In this document: piece by piece, positions 8,532-18,088 of the stretch
How positions within the stretch are numbered: the first letter of the stretch is position 1
Layout: each line of letters starts with the position of its first letter
Made by a program: the position numbers and the translations under genes
From: JAJEBT01 sp965214975
GTDB lineage: Bacteria; Pseudomonadota; Alphaproteobacteria; MPNO01; UBA830
Assembly (NCBI GenBank): GCA_965214975.1
Contig: OZ244055.1
Span: 2,170,001 to 2,234,000 of the forward strand
Reading direction: 5' to 3'
DNA length: 64,000 nt
Notes under the pieces: generated by a model
Database searches by the model: none
Seen by the model: only the letters and a program-made list of their open reading frames with translations
Told to the model about the DNA's origin: nothing

Positions 8532-10016
8532 ATGAGAATCAGGTTGACCTCGCCCTCCGCGCCGAAGAGGGAGCCGGTCGTCGCCGGCGTGCTCGCCGGG
8601 CGCGCGCCGCTCGCGACGGCGCGGCGGCTCGACGAGGCCACGGGCGGCGCCGTCGCCGCGGCCATGGACGGCGGCCGCTTCACGGGCGAGACCGGCCAGT
8701 CCCTCGTCCTCCACGCGCCTTCCGGCACCGACGCGACCCATGTCGTGCTGCTCGGTCTCGGCGATCCCGCCCGGTTCGACCGCCTCGCGGCCGAGGCGTT
8801 CGGCGGCGCCGCCTACCGGCAGGTCTGCGGCTTCGGCAACCGGAGCGCGACGATCGCGGCGGATCCGGTCGATGGGGCGCCGGACGACGTCGCGGCCCAT
8901 GTGGCCCTCGGCGCCCGCCTCGCGTCCTACCGGTTCGACAAGTACCGGACCCGGGAGAAGCCGGAAGCCCGCCCGAGCCTGCGCGAGATCGCGGTCTCGA
9001 CCGAGACGGCGGCGGCGGCGCGCCGCGCCTGGCGGCCGCTCGACAAGGTCGCGGACGGCGTGTTCCTCACCCGCGACCTGGTCTCGGAACCGGCCAACGT
9101 GATCTACCCGGAGACGCTCGCGCGCCATGCGCGGTCCCTCGACGGGCTCGGCGTCAAGGTCGAGATTCTCGGCGAGAAGGCGATGGAGCGGCTCGGGATG
9201 GGCGCGCTTCTCGGGGTCGCGCAGGGCTCGTCGCGCACCCCCCGGCTGGCGGTCATGCGCTGGAACGGGGCGTCCAAGGACAGCCGCCCGATCGCCTTCG
9301 TGGGCAAGGGGGTGACGTTCGACACCGGCGGCATCTCGATCAAGCCCTCCGCGAACATGGAGGACATGAAGTGGGACATGGGCGGCGCCGGCGTCGTGCT
9401 CGGCCTGATGAAGGCGCTCGCCGGCCGCAAGGCGAGGGTCAACGCCGTCGGGGTGGCCGGGCTCGTCGAGAACATGCCGTCCGGCACCGCCCAGCGGCCG
9501 GGCGACGTGGTGCGCACCATGTCGGGCCAGACGGTGGAGGTGATCAACACCGACGCCGAGGGCCGGCTCGTGCTCGCCGACGCCATCTGGTACTGCCAGA
9601 AGCGCTTCAAGCCCCACACGGTGATCGACCTCGCGACGCTGACCGGCGCCATCGTCGTGGCGCTCGGCAACCACAACGCCGGGCTGTTCGCCAACGACGA
9701 CGAGACCGCCGACCGGCTGGTCGCGGCCTCCCGCGAGGTCGGCGAGCCGGTGTGGCGGATGCCGCTCGGCGACGCCTACGACAAGCAGATCGAATCCGAC
9801 ATCGCCGACATGAAGAACGTGGGCCCGCGCTGGGGCGGCGCGGTCACCGCGAGCCAGTTCCTCCAGCGGTTCGTCGCCGACGGCGTCAAGTGGGCCCATC
9901 TCGACATCGCCGGCGTGACGTGGTCCGGCAAGGACGCCCCGACCGTGCCCAAGGGCGGCACCGGCTTCGGGGTCCGGCTGCTCGACCGCCTGGTGGCGGA
10001 GCACCACGAGGGCTGA
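8532..10016 (+). CDS. pepA: Leucyl aminopeptidase (M17)
   Basis: 494 residues, a cytosolic two-metal exopeptidase removing N-terminal residues from peptides. The N-terminal macrodomain-like part covers residues ~1-165. The catalytic domain has the metal and lysine region 'GKGVTFDTGGISIKPS' and 'MKWDMGGAG', and the signature 'NTDAEGRLVLADA' that supplies metal-binding Asp/Glu and the catalytic Arg. The C-terminus ends with the usual 'GTGFGVRLLDRLV'. It is followed 4 nt later by holC, the same pairing as in many Proteobacteria. Confidence 0.96.
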   Translation: MRIRLTSPSAPKREPVVAGVLAGRAPLATARRLDEATGGAVAAAMDGGRFTGETGQSLVLHAPSGTDATHVVLLGLGDPARFDRLAAEAFGGAAYRQVCGFGNRSATIAADPVDGAPDDVAAHVALGARLASYRFDKYRTREKPEARPSLREIAVSTETAAAARRAWRPLDKVADGVFLTRDLVSEPANVIYPETLARHARSLDGLGVKVEILGEKAMERLGMGALLGVAQGSSRTPRLAVMRWNGASKDSRPIAFVGKGVTFDTGGISIKPSANMEDMKWDMGGAGVVLGLMKALAGRKARVNAVGVAGLVENMPSGTAQRPGDVVRTMSGQTVEVINTDAEGRLVLADAIWYCQKRFKPHTVIDLATLTGAIVVALGNHNAGLFANDDETADRLVAASREVGEPVWRMPLGDAYDKQIESDIADMKNVGPRWGGAVTASQFLQRFVADGVKWAHLDIAGVTWSGKDAPTVPKGGTGFGVRLLDRLVAEHHEG

Positions 10017-10020
10017 CCCG

Positions 10021-10473
10021 TTGACCGAGGTCGGCTTCTACCATCTCACGCGCTCGCCGCTGGAGCGGGCGCTGCCGCGGATCGCGCGGAAGATCCTCGA
10101 CAGCGGCGCCCGCGCGGTGGTCCGCACCGTCTCGGACGCGCGCGCCGAGGATCTCAGCGCCGCGTTGTGGACCGCCGATCCGGGCTCGTTCCTGCCCCAC
10201 GGAACGGCGCGCGACGGCGATCCCGGGGAACAGCCCCTGTGGATCACCGCCGAGGAGGAGAATCCGAACGGCGCCGGGATCCTGGTGCTCGTCGACGGCG
10301 CCGACGTCGCGGATCCCGAGGCCTTCGAGCGCTGCCTCGACCTGTTCGACGGCCGCGACGAGACGTCGGTCGCGGCGGCGCGGCGGCGCTGGGCGCGCTG
10401 GCGCGACGCCGGCCACGGGCTGACCTACTGGCAGCAGTCCGGAGACGGCGGCTGGCGTAAAAAGGGGGCCTGA
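10021..10473 (+). CDS. holC: DNA polymerase III chi subunit
   Basis: 150 residues matching HolC: 'EVGFYHLTRSPLERALPRI' at the N-terminus and 'LDLFDGRDETSVAAARRRW' near the end are hallmark segments. Chi links the clamp loader to single-stranded-DNA-binding protein during replication. The start is TTG, 4 nt after the pepA stop, so it is probably translated from the pepA transcript. Confidence 0.92.
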   Translation: MTEVGFYHLTRSPLERALPRIARKILDSGARAVVRTVSDARAEDLSAALWTADPGSFLPHGTARDGDPGEQPLWITAEEENPNGAGILVLVDGADVADPEAFERCLDLFDGRDETSVAAARRRWARWRDAGHGLTYWQQSGDGGWRKKGA

Positions 10474-10501
10474 CCGCGTCCCGCGGCCCGCTCTCCGGCG
10501 G

Positions 10502-10530
10502 TTGCCGGGTTCCGCCGCAGGGTCTATAAG
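10502..10530 (+). promoter_or_regulatory. Promoter for ndk
   Basis: TTGCCG (10502-10507), a 17-nt spacer, and TATAAG (10525-10530), about 30 nt before the ndk ATG. This gives ndk its own promoter apart from pepA-holC. Confidence 0.5.
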
Positions 10531-10561
10531 GCAGCGGTTTCGCTTCGGGAGTGGACGCCAC

Positions 10562-10984
10562 ATGGCCATCGAACGCACGCTTTCCATCATCAAGCCGGAC
10601 GCCACCCGCCGCAACGTCACGGGGGCCATCACGACCCGGCTCGAGGAGGCGGGACTGCGGGTCGTCGCCCAGAAACGCATGCGCATCGACCGCGCCCAGG
10701 CCGAGCGGTTCTACGAGGTGCACCGCGAGCGGGCCTTCTTCGACGACCTGTGCGCGTTCATGACGTCGGGCCCGATCGTGGTCCAGGTTCTTGAGGGGGA
10801 GGGCGCGATCTCGAGGAACCGGGACGTGATGGGCGCCACCAACCCGGCCAACGCCGGGGAGGGGACGATCCGCAGGGATTTCGGGGAGTCCGTCGAGGCG
10901 AACTCGGTTCACGGCTCGGACGGGCCCGAGACCGCGGAAAGGGAGATCGCCTTCTTCTTCGCCGGCACCGACATCGTCGGCTGA
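10562..10984 (+). CDS. ndk: Nucleoside diphosphate kinase
   Basis: 140 residues, full length for the family. It transfers the gamma phosphate between nucleoside di- and triphosphates through a phospho-histidine. The N-terminal 'ERTLSIIKPDATRRN', the 'RNRDVMGATNP' nucleotide-binding segment and the active-site 'EANSVHGSDGPE' (phosphorylated His) are present. GGGAG lies 7-8 nt upstream of the ATG, and a strong hairpin follows the stop. Confidence 0.97.
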   Translation: MAIERTLSIIKPDATRRNVTGAITTRLEEAGLRVVAQKRMRIDRAQAERFYEVHRERAFFDDLCAFMTSGPIVVQVLEGEGAISRNRDVMGATNPANAGEGTIRRDFGESVEANSVHGSDGPETAEREIAFFFAGTDIVG

Positions 10985-11004
10985 CGCGGCATCCCCGGCA
11001 CGGC

Positions 11005-11025
11005 CCCGGCGCCCGGGGCGCCGGG
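11005..11025 (+). terminator. GC hairpin after ndk
   Basis: CCCGGCGCC, a 3-nt loop (CGG) and GGCGCCGGG form a perfect 9-bp stem 21 nt after the ndk stop. There is no U-tract, as is common for candidate terminators in GC-rich Alphaproteobacteria. Confidence 0.4.
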
Positions 11026-11153
11026 CGGGGTTCCGGCCGGCGCGTCCGCCTCGGCGGCGGCGTTCGGGACGGAACCGGCGGTCCGGGACCGGAGGACGGC
11101 GAGCGGCGGGAGCGCGGATCCGGGAAGGCGCCGCGAAGGCGGGATCCCGGGGA

Positions 11154-11282
11154 TCAGAGAAGCGTCAGCGCCATCAGGGCGAGGACCGCCAGCACCGCCG
11201 CGGTGGAGGCGAACAGGAACTTCGCGAAACCGTCCCACCCCCTGGCGCTGCGCTCGATTTCCTTTTCCATGTCGAGGGCCAT
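11154..11282 (-). CDS. aa3-type cytochrome c oxidase subunit IV-like small membrane protein
   Basis: 42 residues: a charged amphipathic N-terminus with 'GWDGFAKFLF', then a single transmembrane segment ('ASTAAVLAVLALMALTLL'). GGGAG is spaced properly upstream of the ATG at 11282. Length and layout match the very small bacterial aa3 oxidase subunit IV (COX_aa_IV) proteins that Alphaproteobacteria often encode away from the coxBAC genes. The oxidase assignment is by resemblance only; a generic single-pass protein remains possible. Confidence 0.55.
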   Translation of the reverse strand: MALDMEKEIERSARGWDGFAKFLFASTAAVLAVLALMALTLL

Positions 11283-12507
11283 CTTCTCCCGCTCCCTGCA
11301 AGCCGTCCGGTCAGGATACCGCGCCGCGCCGCCGCCGTGAAGGGCGGGGATCTGGCTCCGGGATGGTCCCGCGCCCGGTTCCGCCGGCGCTTCGGATCCC
11401 GGCGAAGCCGGTCGCGTTTCGGGCCGCTTGCGGAATTCCCCGAACGCGGCATCATGCGGGCGACTCGACGAATGCGGATGCCGTCGTTCGACAGGCGGCG
11501 AATCGGGATTGCGCGACGGTCGCGTCGTTCCGCCGTCGCGGGCCGAAGGTGTTGCACGACGGAACGACGGCTCGGCGCGTGGCCCCGGCACATGCGGCGA
11601 AGCCGCGGGACGTCCTGGCCGCGCCCGATCCCGGATGAGGGCCGCGGGAGGACACGACCCTGCCGGGATTCTCCGTGTTCCATCGGGCCGGCCGGCCCCG
11701 GCCCGCGGAACCGCCGGCCCGCGATGCGGGACAGCCCCCTGCACTGTAATGGCAGCGTGAACCCGGCGCGGCGACCGGAACAACCGGCTACGAAGTCCAC
11801 CGCCTCGCGCGCGGGATGGGAGCGGGCGGTGTGCTCGAACAGTTTGGCCTGAAGCGGCAGCGCGGACGGTCCATTCTTGCCGGCCTCCTCGAGGCCGTTG
11901 CGCTCCCTGCCGTCCCCGTCAATGCCGCGTTCATCGTCGCGGCCCCTGGCGCCTTCGCGTCGAAGTCGAGCTCGGCGGCCTGTCTGCCCCGGTCTCGCCC
12001 AGCGCCGCGCGGGATGCTGGCTCTCCGGCGTGTATCCGAGGCCCCGCCTTTCATCGCCGCTCGATCTCACCGCGTCATGTCGAGTACGCATCCATTCCAC
12101 CAGTGTGTCGCGCAGTGTGTCGCGACACGCTCGCGATATCGAGGCGGCCCGTCGGCAGGGGTTTTCCTGATGCCGTAGCCGGGCTTCCCGATCTCTCCGG
12201 CAAGTTGGCTGTGGCAAAGCACGCCCGGCGCTTCTCCGAGACGTAGAGGCCCTCGTTGGCCATCGTCCTCCACTTGCCGTCATCGCCAAGCAGCATGTTG
12301 GCGATCACTGAAAGCGACGCGTTCGTCGCTGCTGACGAAGGCGGCCATGACCCGTTTCACAAAGCCTGCGGGGCCGCGGACGAAATCCGCAGCATCGGCG
12401 TGTCCGACAAGCCGGAGCCGTAGGGCTTTGACCGGCGAGTCATGACAGCATAACCTGATTGACGAATGGTCCGCAGAAGAACTCCCGACCGAACGGAAGA
12501 TGCCGAC
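11283..12507. other. 1.2-kb gene-poor stretch at the left edge of the defence island
   Basis: No reading frame here has a recognisable domain, good start signal and codon pattern. Several overlapping frames of 60-370 codons on both strands are likely composition artefacts. The right half (from ~11.8 kb) is less GC-rich than the core genes to the left, so the stretch probably marks the transition into acquired DNA and may contain decayed genes. It also contains a short tandem repeat and a palindrome (12101-12128). Confidence 0.5.
12101..12128. repeat. 12-bp tandem repeat overlapping a 12-bp palindrome
   Basis: CAGTGTGTCGCG occurs twice in direct succession (12101-12112 and 12113-12124), and the second copy runs into the perfect palindrome GTGTCGCGACAC (12117-12128). 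This could be a regulator-binding site or a recombination landmark; nothing else supports a function. Confidence 0.5.
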
Positions 12508-12765
12508 ATGAGCACCAGAATCACTGTCCGGAACATCGACCCCCGGGACAAGTCCTGGCTCCAGCGCATGGCGCGGCGGACCGGCATGTCGATGGCAGAG
12601 CTTGTCCGCCGCCTGATCCATGAAAAGCGCAAGAAGAGCGAGCGTCGGCCGAAGCCCTCCGAGGCGTTCACGCGGCATTTCGGGGAGGGTCACGGCGTTG
12701 ACCTCCCGCCCCCGGCTCGTTACGGCTACAAACCGCTGTTATTCTCCGGCGAGGGCGGGGAATGA
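12508..12765 (+). CDS. FitA/VapB-like ribbon-helix-helix antitoxin
   Basis: 85 residues from the ATG at 12508 (GGAAGA upstream). The first ~45 residues form a ribbon-helix-helix ('RITVRNIDPRDKSWLQRMA', then 'MSMAELVRRLIHEKRKK'), as in FitA-type antitoxins that bind their own promoter. The C-terminal tail would wrap the toxin. It overlaps the PIN-domain gene by 4 nt (ATGA). Because the toxin is frameshifted, the antitoxin may be an orphan. Confidence 0.8.
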   Translation: MSTRITVRNIDPRDKSWLQRMARRTGMSMAELVRRLIHEKRKKSERRPKPSEAFTRHFGEGHGVDLPPPARYGYKPLLFSGEGGE

Positions 12766-13212
12766 CCGCACCGTTCGCTTTGCTCGCGGACACGAATGTC
12801 GTCTCCGGAACAATGCGGTCGAAACCGGATCCCCGGGTTACCGCCTGTCTCGACTCGATCGCCGACGACGGCTTGGGCCTCGCGTTCATCACGGTCCGGG
12901 AGGGTCTCGACGGTATCGGCCGTCTGGCTCACGGGCGTCGCCGGTGCGGCCTTGCCGAGCACTTTAAGGATCTTCTTGACGAGCTGTTCGAGGATCGCGT
13001 CGTCGAGTGGGATCTCGCTGACGCTCCGGGGTGCGTGCGGGTCGTGCTGGATAAGCGTCGGCGCAACGAGGCGCCCGCCGACCATGTGCCGGACGCCTTA
13101 TCTCGCTGCGGCGGCGGCCACGCGCGGACTCGCTGTCGTGACGCGGAACGTGGGCGAGTTTCGCAACACCGGTATCGAGACCGTCGATCCTTGGACGGCG
13201 AGGCTGCAATGA
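12762..13212 (+). pseudogene. PIN-domain toxin (VapC/FitB type), frameshifted
   Basis: The first frame gives 'LLADTNVVSGTMRSKPDPRV' (first catalytic Asp), 'ITVREGLDGIGRL' (Glu) and ends sensibly at 'EAPADHVPDA'. The expected continuation 'YLAAAAATRGLAVVTRN' and the final 'FRNTGIETVDPW' are in the next frame. One extra base in 'gccttatct' near 13096 explains the break. Read across it, the protein is a normal ~150-residue FitB-like RNase that would cleave RNA when freed from the antitoxin. As written it loses the last two acidic positions and should be inactive. A sequencing error is the main alternative. Confidence 0.8.
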
Positions 13213-13329
13213 ACATCGCTCGCGACCCATCGCCGCACGCTCAACATGGTCCGGTCCGGGAAGTCGATTGCCGTTGCGACGGCCAATCCGGCCGCATCTC
13301 CGTGACGGCGCAACAGCGTGATCGACCGC

Positions 13330-16080
13330 ATGCCGATTGACGTCAACCAGACCCCGGAACAGGCCGCTCGCGACCGGATCGACAATCGCCTCCGGACGGC
13401 GGGCTGGCGGGTGCAGGACAAGGACACGCTGGACTTCAGCGCGGGGCTTGGGATCGCGGTGCGCGAATACCAGACCGACATCGGACCCGCCGACTACGTT
13501 CTCTTCGTCGACAGGCAGGCCGTCGGCGTCGTCGAGGCGAAGCCGGACGCCTGGGGCGCCAGGCTCACGACAGTCGAAGAGCAGTCCGAGGGTTACGCCG
13601 GAGCGAAGCTGAGGTGGATTTCGAACGACGAACCTCTGCCCTTTCTCTACGAGAGCACCGGGCAGATCACGCGCTTCACGAACGGGCGCGATCCCAAACC
13701 CCGCTCCCGCGAAGTCTTCGCCTTCCACCGTCCGGAGACCCTCAAGGCATGGACGCTCGCCCTCTGGTCCTTCCGATCGGGTATCGCCACCCTTCCGCCG
13801 TTGAACCCCAGCGACCTCCGTGAGTGCCAGATCAATGCGATCACCAATCTCGAAGCCTCGTTGAGGGCCGACAGACCGCGCGCGCTCGTCCAGATGGCGA
13901 CCGGCGCCGGCAAGACCTTCACCGCCATCACGCAGGTCTACCGTCTGTTGAAGCACGCCGACGCCCGTCGCGTCCTCTTTCTCGTCGACACCAGGAACTT
14001 GGGTGAACAGGCCGAACAGGAGTTCATGGCGTTCATCCCCAACGACGACAACCGCAAGTTCACGGAGCTTTACAACGTCCAGCGGCTCACCTCGCCTCAC
14101 CTTTCCGGCGACAGCCAGGTCGTCATTTCCACGATCCAGCGCATGTACGCCACCCTGAAGGGCGAGGAACTGCCTGAAGGCGCGGATGAAGAGTGTTCCG
14201 AGGAACAGACATGGAAACGCAAGGAACCGCTTCCCGTCGTCTACAATCTCGACCTACCTCCAGAGAGTTTCGACGTGATCGTCATAGATGAGTGTCACAG
14301 GTCGATCTACAATCTCTGGCGCCAAGTGATCGAGTACTTCGACGCCTACCTGATCGGGCTCACCGCCACCCCGGACAACCGCACCTACGGGTTTTTCCGG
14401 AAAAACGTGGTCAGCGAGTACAGCCACGAGCGTGCGGTTGCCGACAAGGTCAACGTGGGCAACGAGATATACCTCATCAAGACCCGGATCACCCAGAGCG
14501 GCGAAACGCTGGGAGCTGAGCAGCTTGTCGAGAAACGCGAACGCGAAACCCGTGCCCGCCGCTGGGAAGTGCAGGATGAAGAGGAGGGGTACACGGCTTC
14601 CCAGCTCGACCGCTCGGTCGTGAATCCCGACCAGATCCGGACCGTCGTCCGCACGTTCCGGGACAGGTGGCCGGAGATTTTTCCCGGACGCGACGAACTG
14701 CCCAAGACCTTGGTCTTCGCCAAGAACGACAGCCACGCCGACGACATCGTTCAGAACGTCCGGCAGGAATTCGGCGAGGGCAACGAGTTCTGCCGCAAGA
14801 TCACCAATGCCGCGAAGAACCCCAAGTCCTCTCTCGCGGCCTTTCGCAACGACTACAATCCGCGCATCGCCGTCACCGTGGATCTGATCGCCACGGGCAC
14901 CAACGTGAAGCCGCTCGAATGCCTGCTGTTTATGCGCGACGTGAAATCGCGCAACTACTTCGAGCAGATGAAGGGACGCGGAACCCGTGTCGTCGCGCCG
15001 GACGATCTTCAGAAGGTCACGCCGTCCGCCCGGGCCAAGACCCATTACGTCATCGTCGATGCGGTCGGCGTCACCCGGTCGCTGAAGACCGCCAGCCAGC
15101 CGCTCGACAGTAAGCCATCGATCCCGTTCAAGGATCTCGCCATGGCTCTGATGATGGGTGACCGGTCCGAGGAAACGGTGAGCTCGCTGGCCGCCCGCCT
15201 CTCGCGCTTGGACAACAAGCTCGGGGCGGACGACCAGACCACGATCGCGGAGACGGCCGGCAAGCCCCTGACCGCAATCGTCCGCGACCTGTTCGATGCC
15301 ATCGACCCTGACAAGGTCGAGGCCGACGCGAAGACCGCAGGCCACGCCGAACCTGACGACACTGCCATGCGGGTTGCTCGCGAGGATCGGATCAGGCGGG
15401 CCGCCAGCATATTTACCGGCACGCTCGTCAATTTGATGGAAACCATCCGCCACAACAACGAACAGACCGTCGACCATGACAACCTGGACACGCTCTTGGG
15501 TGTCGGGTGGGACGGGGACATGGGGGAGAACGCGAGGACGATCGCACGGCAATTCGAGGAGTATCTCAAGCAGAGCCGTGACGAGATCGAGGCGCTGACC
15601 ATCTACTTCAACCAGCCCGCGCGACGGTCCGGGGTGACCTACGCCATGGTCAAGGACGTGCTGGCGAAGCTGAAGCATGACCGTCCCAGACTTGCCCCGT
15701 TGACCGTCTGGCGCGCCTACGCGCATCTCGACGACTACAAGGGCGACAATCCGGCCAGCGACCTCACCGCGCTGGTCGCGCTCATTCGCCGTGTCTGCGG
15801 TCTAGACGAAACGCTGACCCGCCATTCCGACCGGGTGCGGCGGAATTTCCAGAACTGGATCCTGAAGCGGCACGCCGGGGCGGGGGAGAAGTTCTCGGAA
15901 GAGCAGATGGACTGGTTGCGCATGATCCGGGACCACCTTGCCACCTCCATCGCCATAGAGCGTGACGATCTGGAGCTGGCTCCCTTCGACGCGCATGGCG
16001 GTCTGGGACGTATGTACGCGCTGTTCGGCGACCGGATGGATGGAGTGATGTCCGAGATGAACGAGGCGCTCGCGGCATGA
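13330..16080 (+). CDS. hsdR: Type I restriction enzyme, R subunit (EcoEI-like)
   Basis: 916 residues; an in-frame GTG 12 nt earlier is an alternative start and neither has a clear ribosome-binding site. The N-terminal nuclease domain has the PD-(D/E)XK elements 'ADYVLFV' (Asp55) and 'GVVEAKPD' (Glu69, Lys71). Then comes an SF2 translocase with Walker A 'MATGAGKTFTA', 'VIDECHRSIYN' and 'FEQMKGRGTRV', and a helical EcoEI-type C-terminus that docks to the methylase. The subunit translocates and cuts unmodified DNA only in complex with HsdM2-HsdS. It is intact, unlike the downstream hsdS and hsdM, and its stop overlaps the hsdS start (ATGA). Confidence 0.93.
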   Translation: MPIDVNQTPEQAARDRIDNRLRTAGWRVQDKDTLDFSAGLGIAVREYQTDIGPADYVLFVDRQAVGVVEAKPDAWGARLTTVEEQSEGYAGAKLRWISNDEPLPFLYESTGQITRFTNGRDPKPRSREVFAFHRPETLKAWTLALWSFRSGIATLPPLNPSDLRECQINAITNLEASLRADRPRALVQMATGAGKTFTAITQVYRLLKHADARRVLFLVDTRNLGEQAEQEFMAFIPNDDNRKFTELYNVQRLTSPHLSGDSQVVISTIQRMYATLKGEELPEGADEECSEEQTWKRKEPLPVVYNLDLPPESFDVIVIDECHRSIYNLWRQVIEYFDAYLIGLTATPDNRTYGFFRKNVVSEYSHERAVADKVNVGNEIYLIKTRITQSGETLGAEQLVEKRERETRARRWEVQDEEEGYTASQLDRSVVNPDQIRTVVRTFRDRWPEIFPGRDELPKTLVFAKNDSHADDIVQNVRQEFGEGNEFCRKITNAAKNPKSSLAAFRNDYNPRIAVTVDLIATGTNVKPLECLLFMRDVKSRNYFEQMKGRGTRVVAPDDLQKVTPSARAKTHYVIVDAVGVTRSLKTASQPLDSKPSIPFKDLAMALMMGDRSEETVSSLAARLSRLDNKLGADDQTTIAETAGKPLTAIVRDLFDAIDPDKVEADAKTAGHAEPDDTAMRVAREDRIRRAASIFTGTLVNLMETIRHNNEQTVDHDNLDTLLGVGWDGDMGENARTIARQFEEYLKQSRDEIEALTIYFNQPARRSGVTYAMVKDVLAKLKHDRPRLAPLTVWRAYAHLDDYKGDNPASDLTALVALIRRVCGLDETLTRHSDRVRRNFQNWILKRHAGAGEKFSEEQMDWLRMIRDHLATSIAIERDDLELAPFDAHGGLGRMYALFGDRMDGVMSEMNEALAA

Positions 16081-17634
16081 CGGAGCGCCTTTGGGAGGTT
16101 CCTGCAACGTGGGAGTGGTCTGTCATCGGCGCATTGGGCCATGTCGTGTCGGGAGGAACACCGTCGACGAAAATTCCGGAGTACTGGGGAGGTGATGTCA
16201 TCTGGTTCTCACCGTCAGACCTGACCGGATACGGGCAGAAATTCATCTCGCGAGGCGCAAAAACCCTTACAGAAGAGGGCCTTTCCAAGTCATCTGCCAA
16301 ACTTGTGCCTCCTGGTAGCGTCATGTTTTCCTTACGTGCGCCCATTGGCTATGTCGCCATAAACTCCGAACCATCGGCTACCAGTGGAGGCTTCAAGTCT
16401 ATCGTCCTGCACAAGGAAATATTCAACGAATACATCTACCACTACCTGCGATCTGCAAAGCAAATTGCTGAAGAGCGTTCGAATGGCACTACATTCAAGG
16501 TGCTCTCTAGTTCTTCCTTCAGCACACTACCAGTCCCTATCGCCCCGGCGAATGAACAACGCCGCATCGTCGAGAGGATCGAGACGCTGTTCAAGGAGAT
16601 CGACCGGGGTATCGGGAGCCTTCGGGTCACGAAAAGCGCCATCACCCTCTACCGCCAGTCACTCCTCAAGTCGGCTTTCGAAGGCCGGCTTACTGCCGAG
16701 TGGCGAGTGCAGAATCCGGACAAGCTTGAAAGCCCGAATACCCTCCTTGCACGGGTTCGAGAGGAACGTGAAGCCCGCTACCAAGCTACCCTCGAGGAAT
16801 GGAAACGAGCGATTGCCGAATGGACGAGAGCCGGTAAGCAGGGCAGGAAGCCCGCCAAGCCGAAGCGACTCAAAAAGTATCCCCTCCATTGCTTCGCTTG
16901 GCAGTCTGGGTTTCCCGAGCTTCCGTACGGTTGGGCATGGTCGCACCTTGGCTTCTGTTCGACAGGGGCCGCAGTACGGAACAGCAGCGAAGTCCAGTGC
17001 TCAAGGCGAAGTCCCTGTTGTCCGTATGGGCAATATCCAGAATGGTAGAATTGAGTGGAAGAATCTCTCCTATACATCAGACAAGGACGAGATAGATCGA
17101 TATTCTTTGCATTCCGGTGACGTCATCTTTAACCGTACTAATAGCCCCGAACTGGTTGGAAAGACTGCTATATACCGAGGGGAACGGCCTGCTTTGTTCG
17201 CGGGCTATCTCGTGCGTGTAAACCATATCGACCAAGTTGTGTCGGGTGCTTACGTTGCTTACTACCTTAATTCACCTCGTGCTCGGGAACACGGAAACTC
17301 AGTGAAGACCGATGGAGTAAATCAGTCCAATATTAATGGCACAAAGCTCCAAGAGTATCCGTTTCCCATATGCTCTCCCGCCGAGCAGGCCGAAATCGTA
17401 CGAATTCTTGATGCCCGCCTTGGCGCTGCCGAGATACTAGAGACAGAAATCGACTCCAACCTTGTTCGCGCCGAAGCACTTCGCCAGTCAATTCTGAAGA
17501 AGGCGTTTGCCGGCGAACTCGTTCGCCAAGACCTGACCGATGAACCTGCCTCCTCCCTTCTGGCCCGTATTCATGTCGAACGAGTCACGGCGCCTGCAAG
17601 GAGGCGGCTGAAGCGGGTAGTCGTGGAAGCATGA
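16077..17634 (+). pseudogene. hsdS: Type I restriction specificity subunit, frameshifted
   Basis: Frame one (from 16077) encodes target-recognition domain 1 ('WSVIGALGHVVSGGTPSTK') and the central conserved helices ('ANEQRRIVERIETLFKEID'), reaching 'LPYGWAWSHLG'. The second recognition domain ('GEVPVVRMGNIQNGRIEW') and the distal conserved helices ('SPAEQAEIVRILDARLGAAE') are in the next frame. The break lies between about 16945 and 16980. As written, a 323-residue product with one recognition domain is made; half-length HsdS proteins can sometimes dimerise, but the methylase is also broken. The frameshift could be genuine decay or a read error. Confidence 0.85.
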
Positions 17635-18088
17635 GCAATTTTCAAAGAGACGAATCGACCGGCGATTCCCGTGTCGGTCGGGCGTTCGAAGAGCGGGCCC
17701 GGAAGGTTCTTGCCAAACATGACCTGTGCCCGGAAGCAGGTCACAGGGTTCCGTGCGGCTTGAACACGGTGAAAAGAGCCATGCCTTCGATCCGGGATCC
17801 GGGATTCCCAAGGCGACCTTGGAGTATAGGTCGCATACTTGGACTTCCGGCGGGAATGCTTTGAGATCCGAGATGAAGGACTGAATCGAGGCGATGTTCT
17901 GTTTTTACATGGCGCCGGGGGACTACAGGAAGATTTTCTTCTCCGGGCCAAGCCTGCACTTCGGCCGGGACAAAAGTCTGTTGAGCTGCTTCCCGCGAGT
18001 GCAGGCACGTATGGTCCCGCCGGACGTGGATTTCCGGGAACTGAACAGCGACTGCGACAAACCGATCGTTTGCGAGGCTCGAGCATGA
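17631..18088 (+). pseudogene. Decayed PD-(D/E)XK-like accessory gene inside the hsd operon
   Basis: It starts with an ATGA overlap to hsdS and ends overlapping the hsdM ATG, so it sat in the operon. The first frame reads 'VGRAFEERARKVLAKHDLCP'. After a frameshift near 17777 it continues 'KSHAFDPGSGIPKATLE', then 'YRSHTWTSGGNALRSEMKD', an in-frame TGA at about 17881 (probably once TGG), and 'IEAMFCFYMAPGDYRKIFF'. From memory, a family found beside type I restriction genes has 'HxFDLGS...VECKSHTWT.GGN...W.EAMYYF'. Here the nuclease-like ECK reads E-Y-R. Frameshift, stop and motif loss together show real decay. Confidence 0.7.

Noticed and set aside
11716..11850. Possible structured RNA or tRNA-like segment at the left edge of the island
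   Set aside because: No T-loop GTTCRANNC with matching acceptor stem, and no SRP/tmRNA/6S landmarks could be found.
16945..16980. Phase-variable switching as explanation of the hsdS frameshift
   Set aside because: There is no homopolymer longer than four bases and no short tandem repeat at the break, so slippage-based switching is unlikely.
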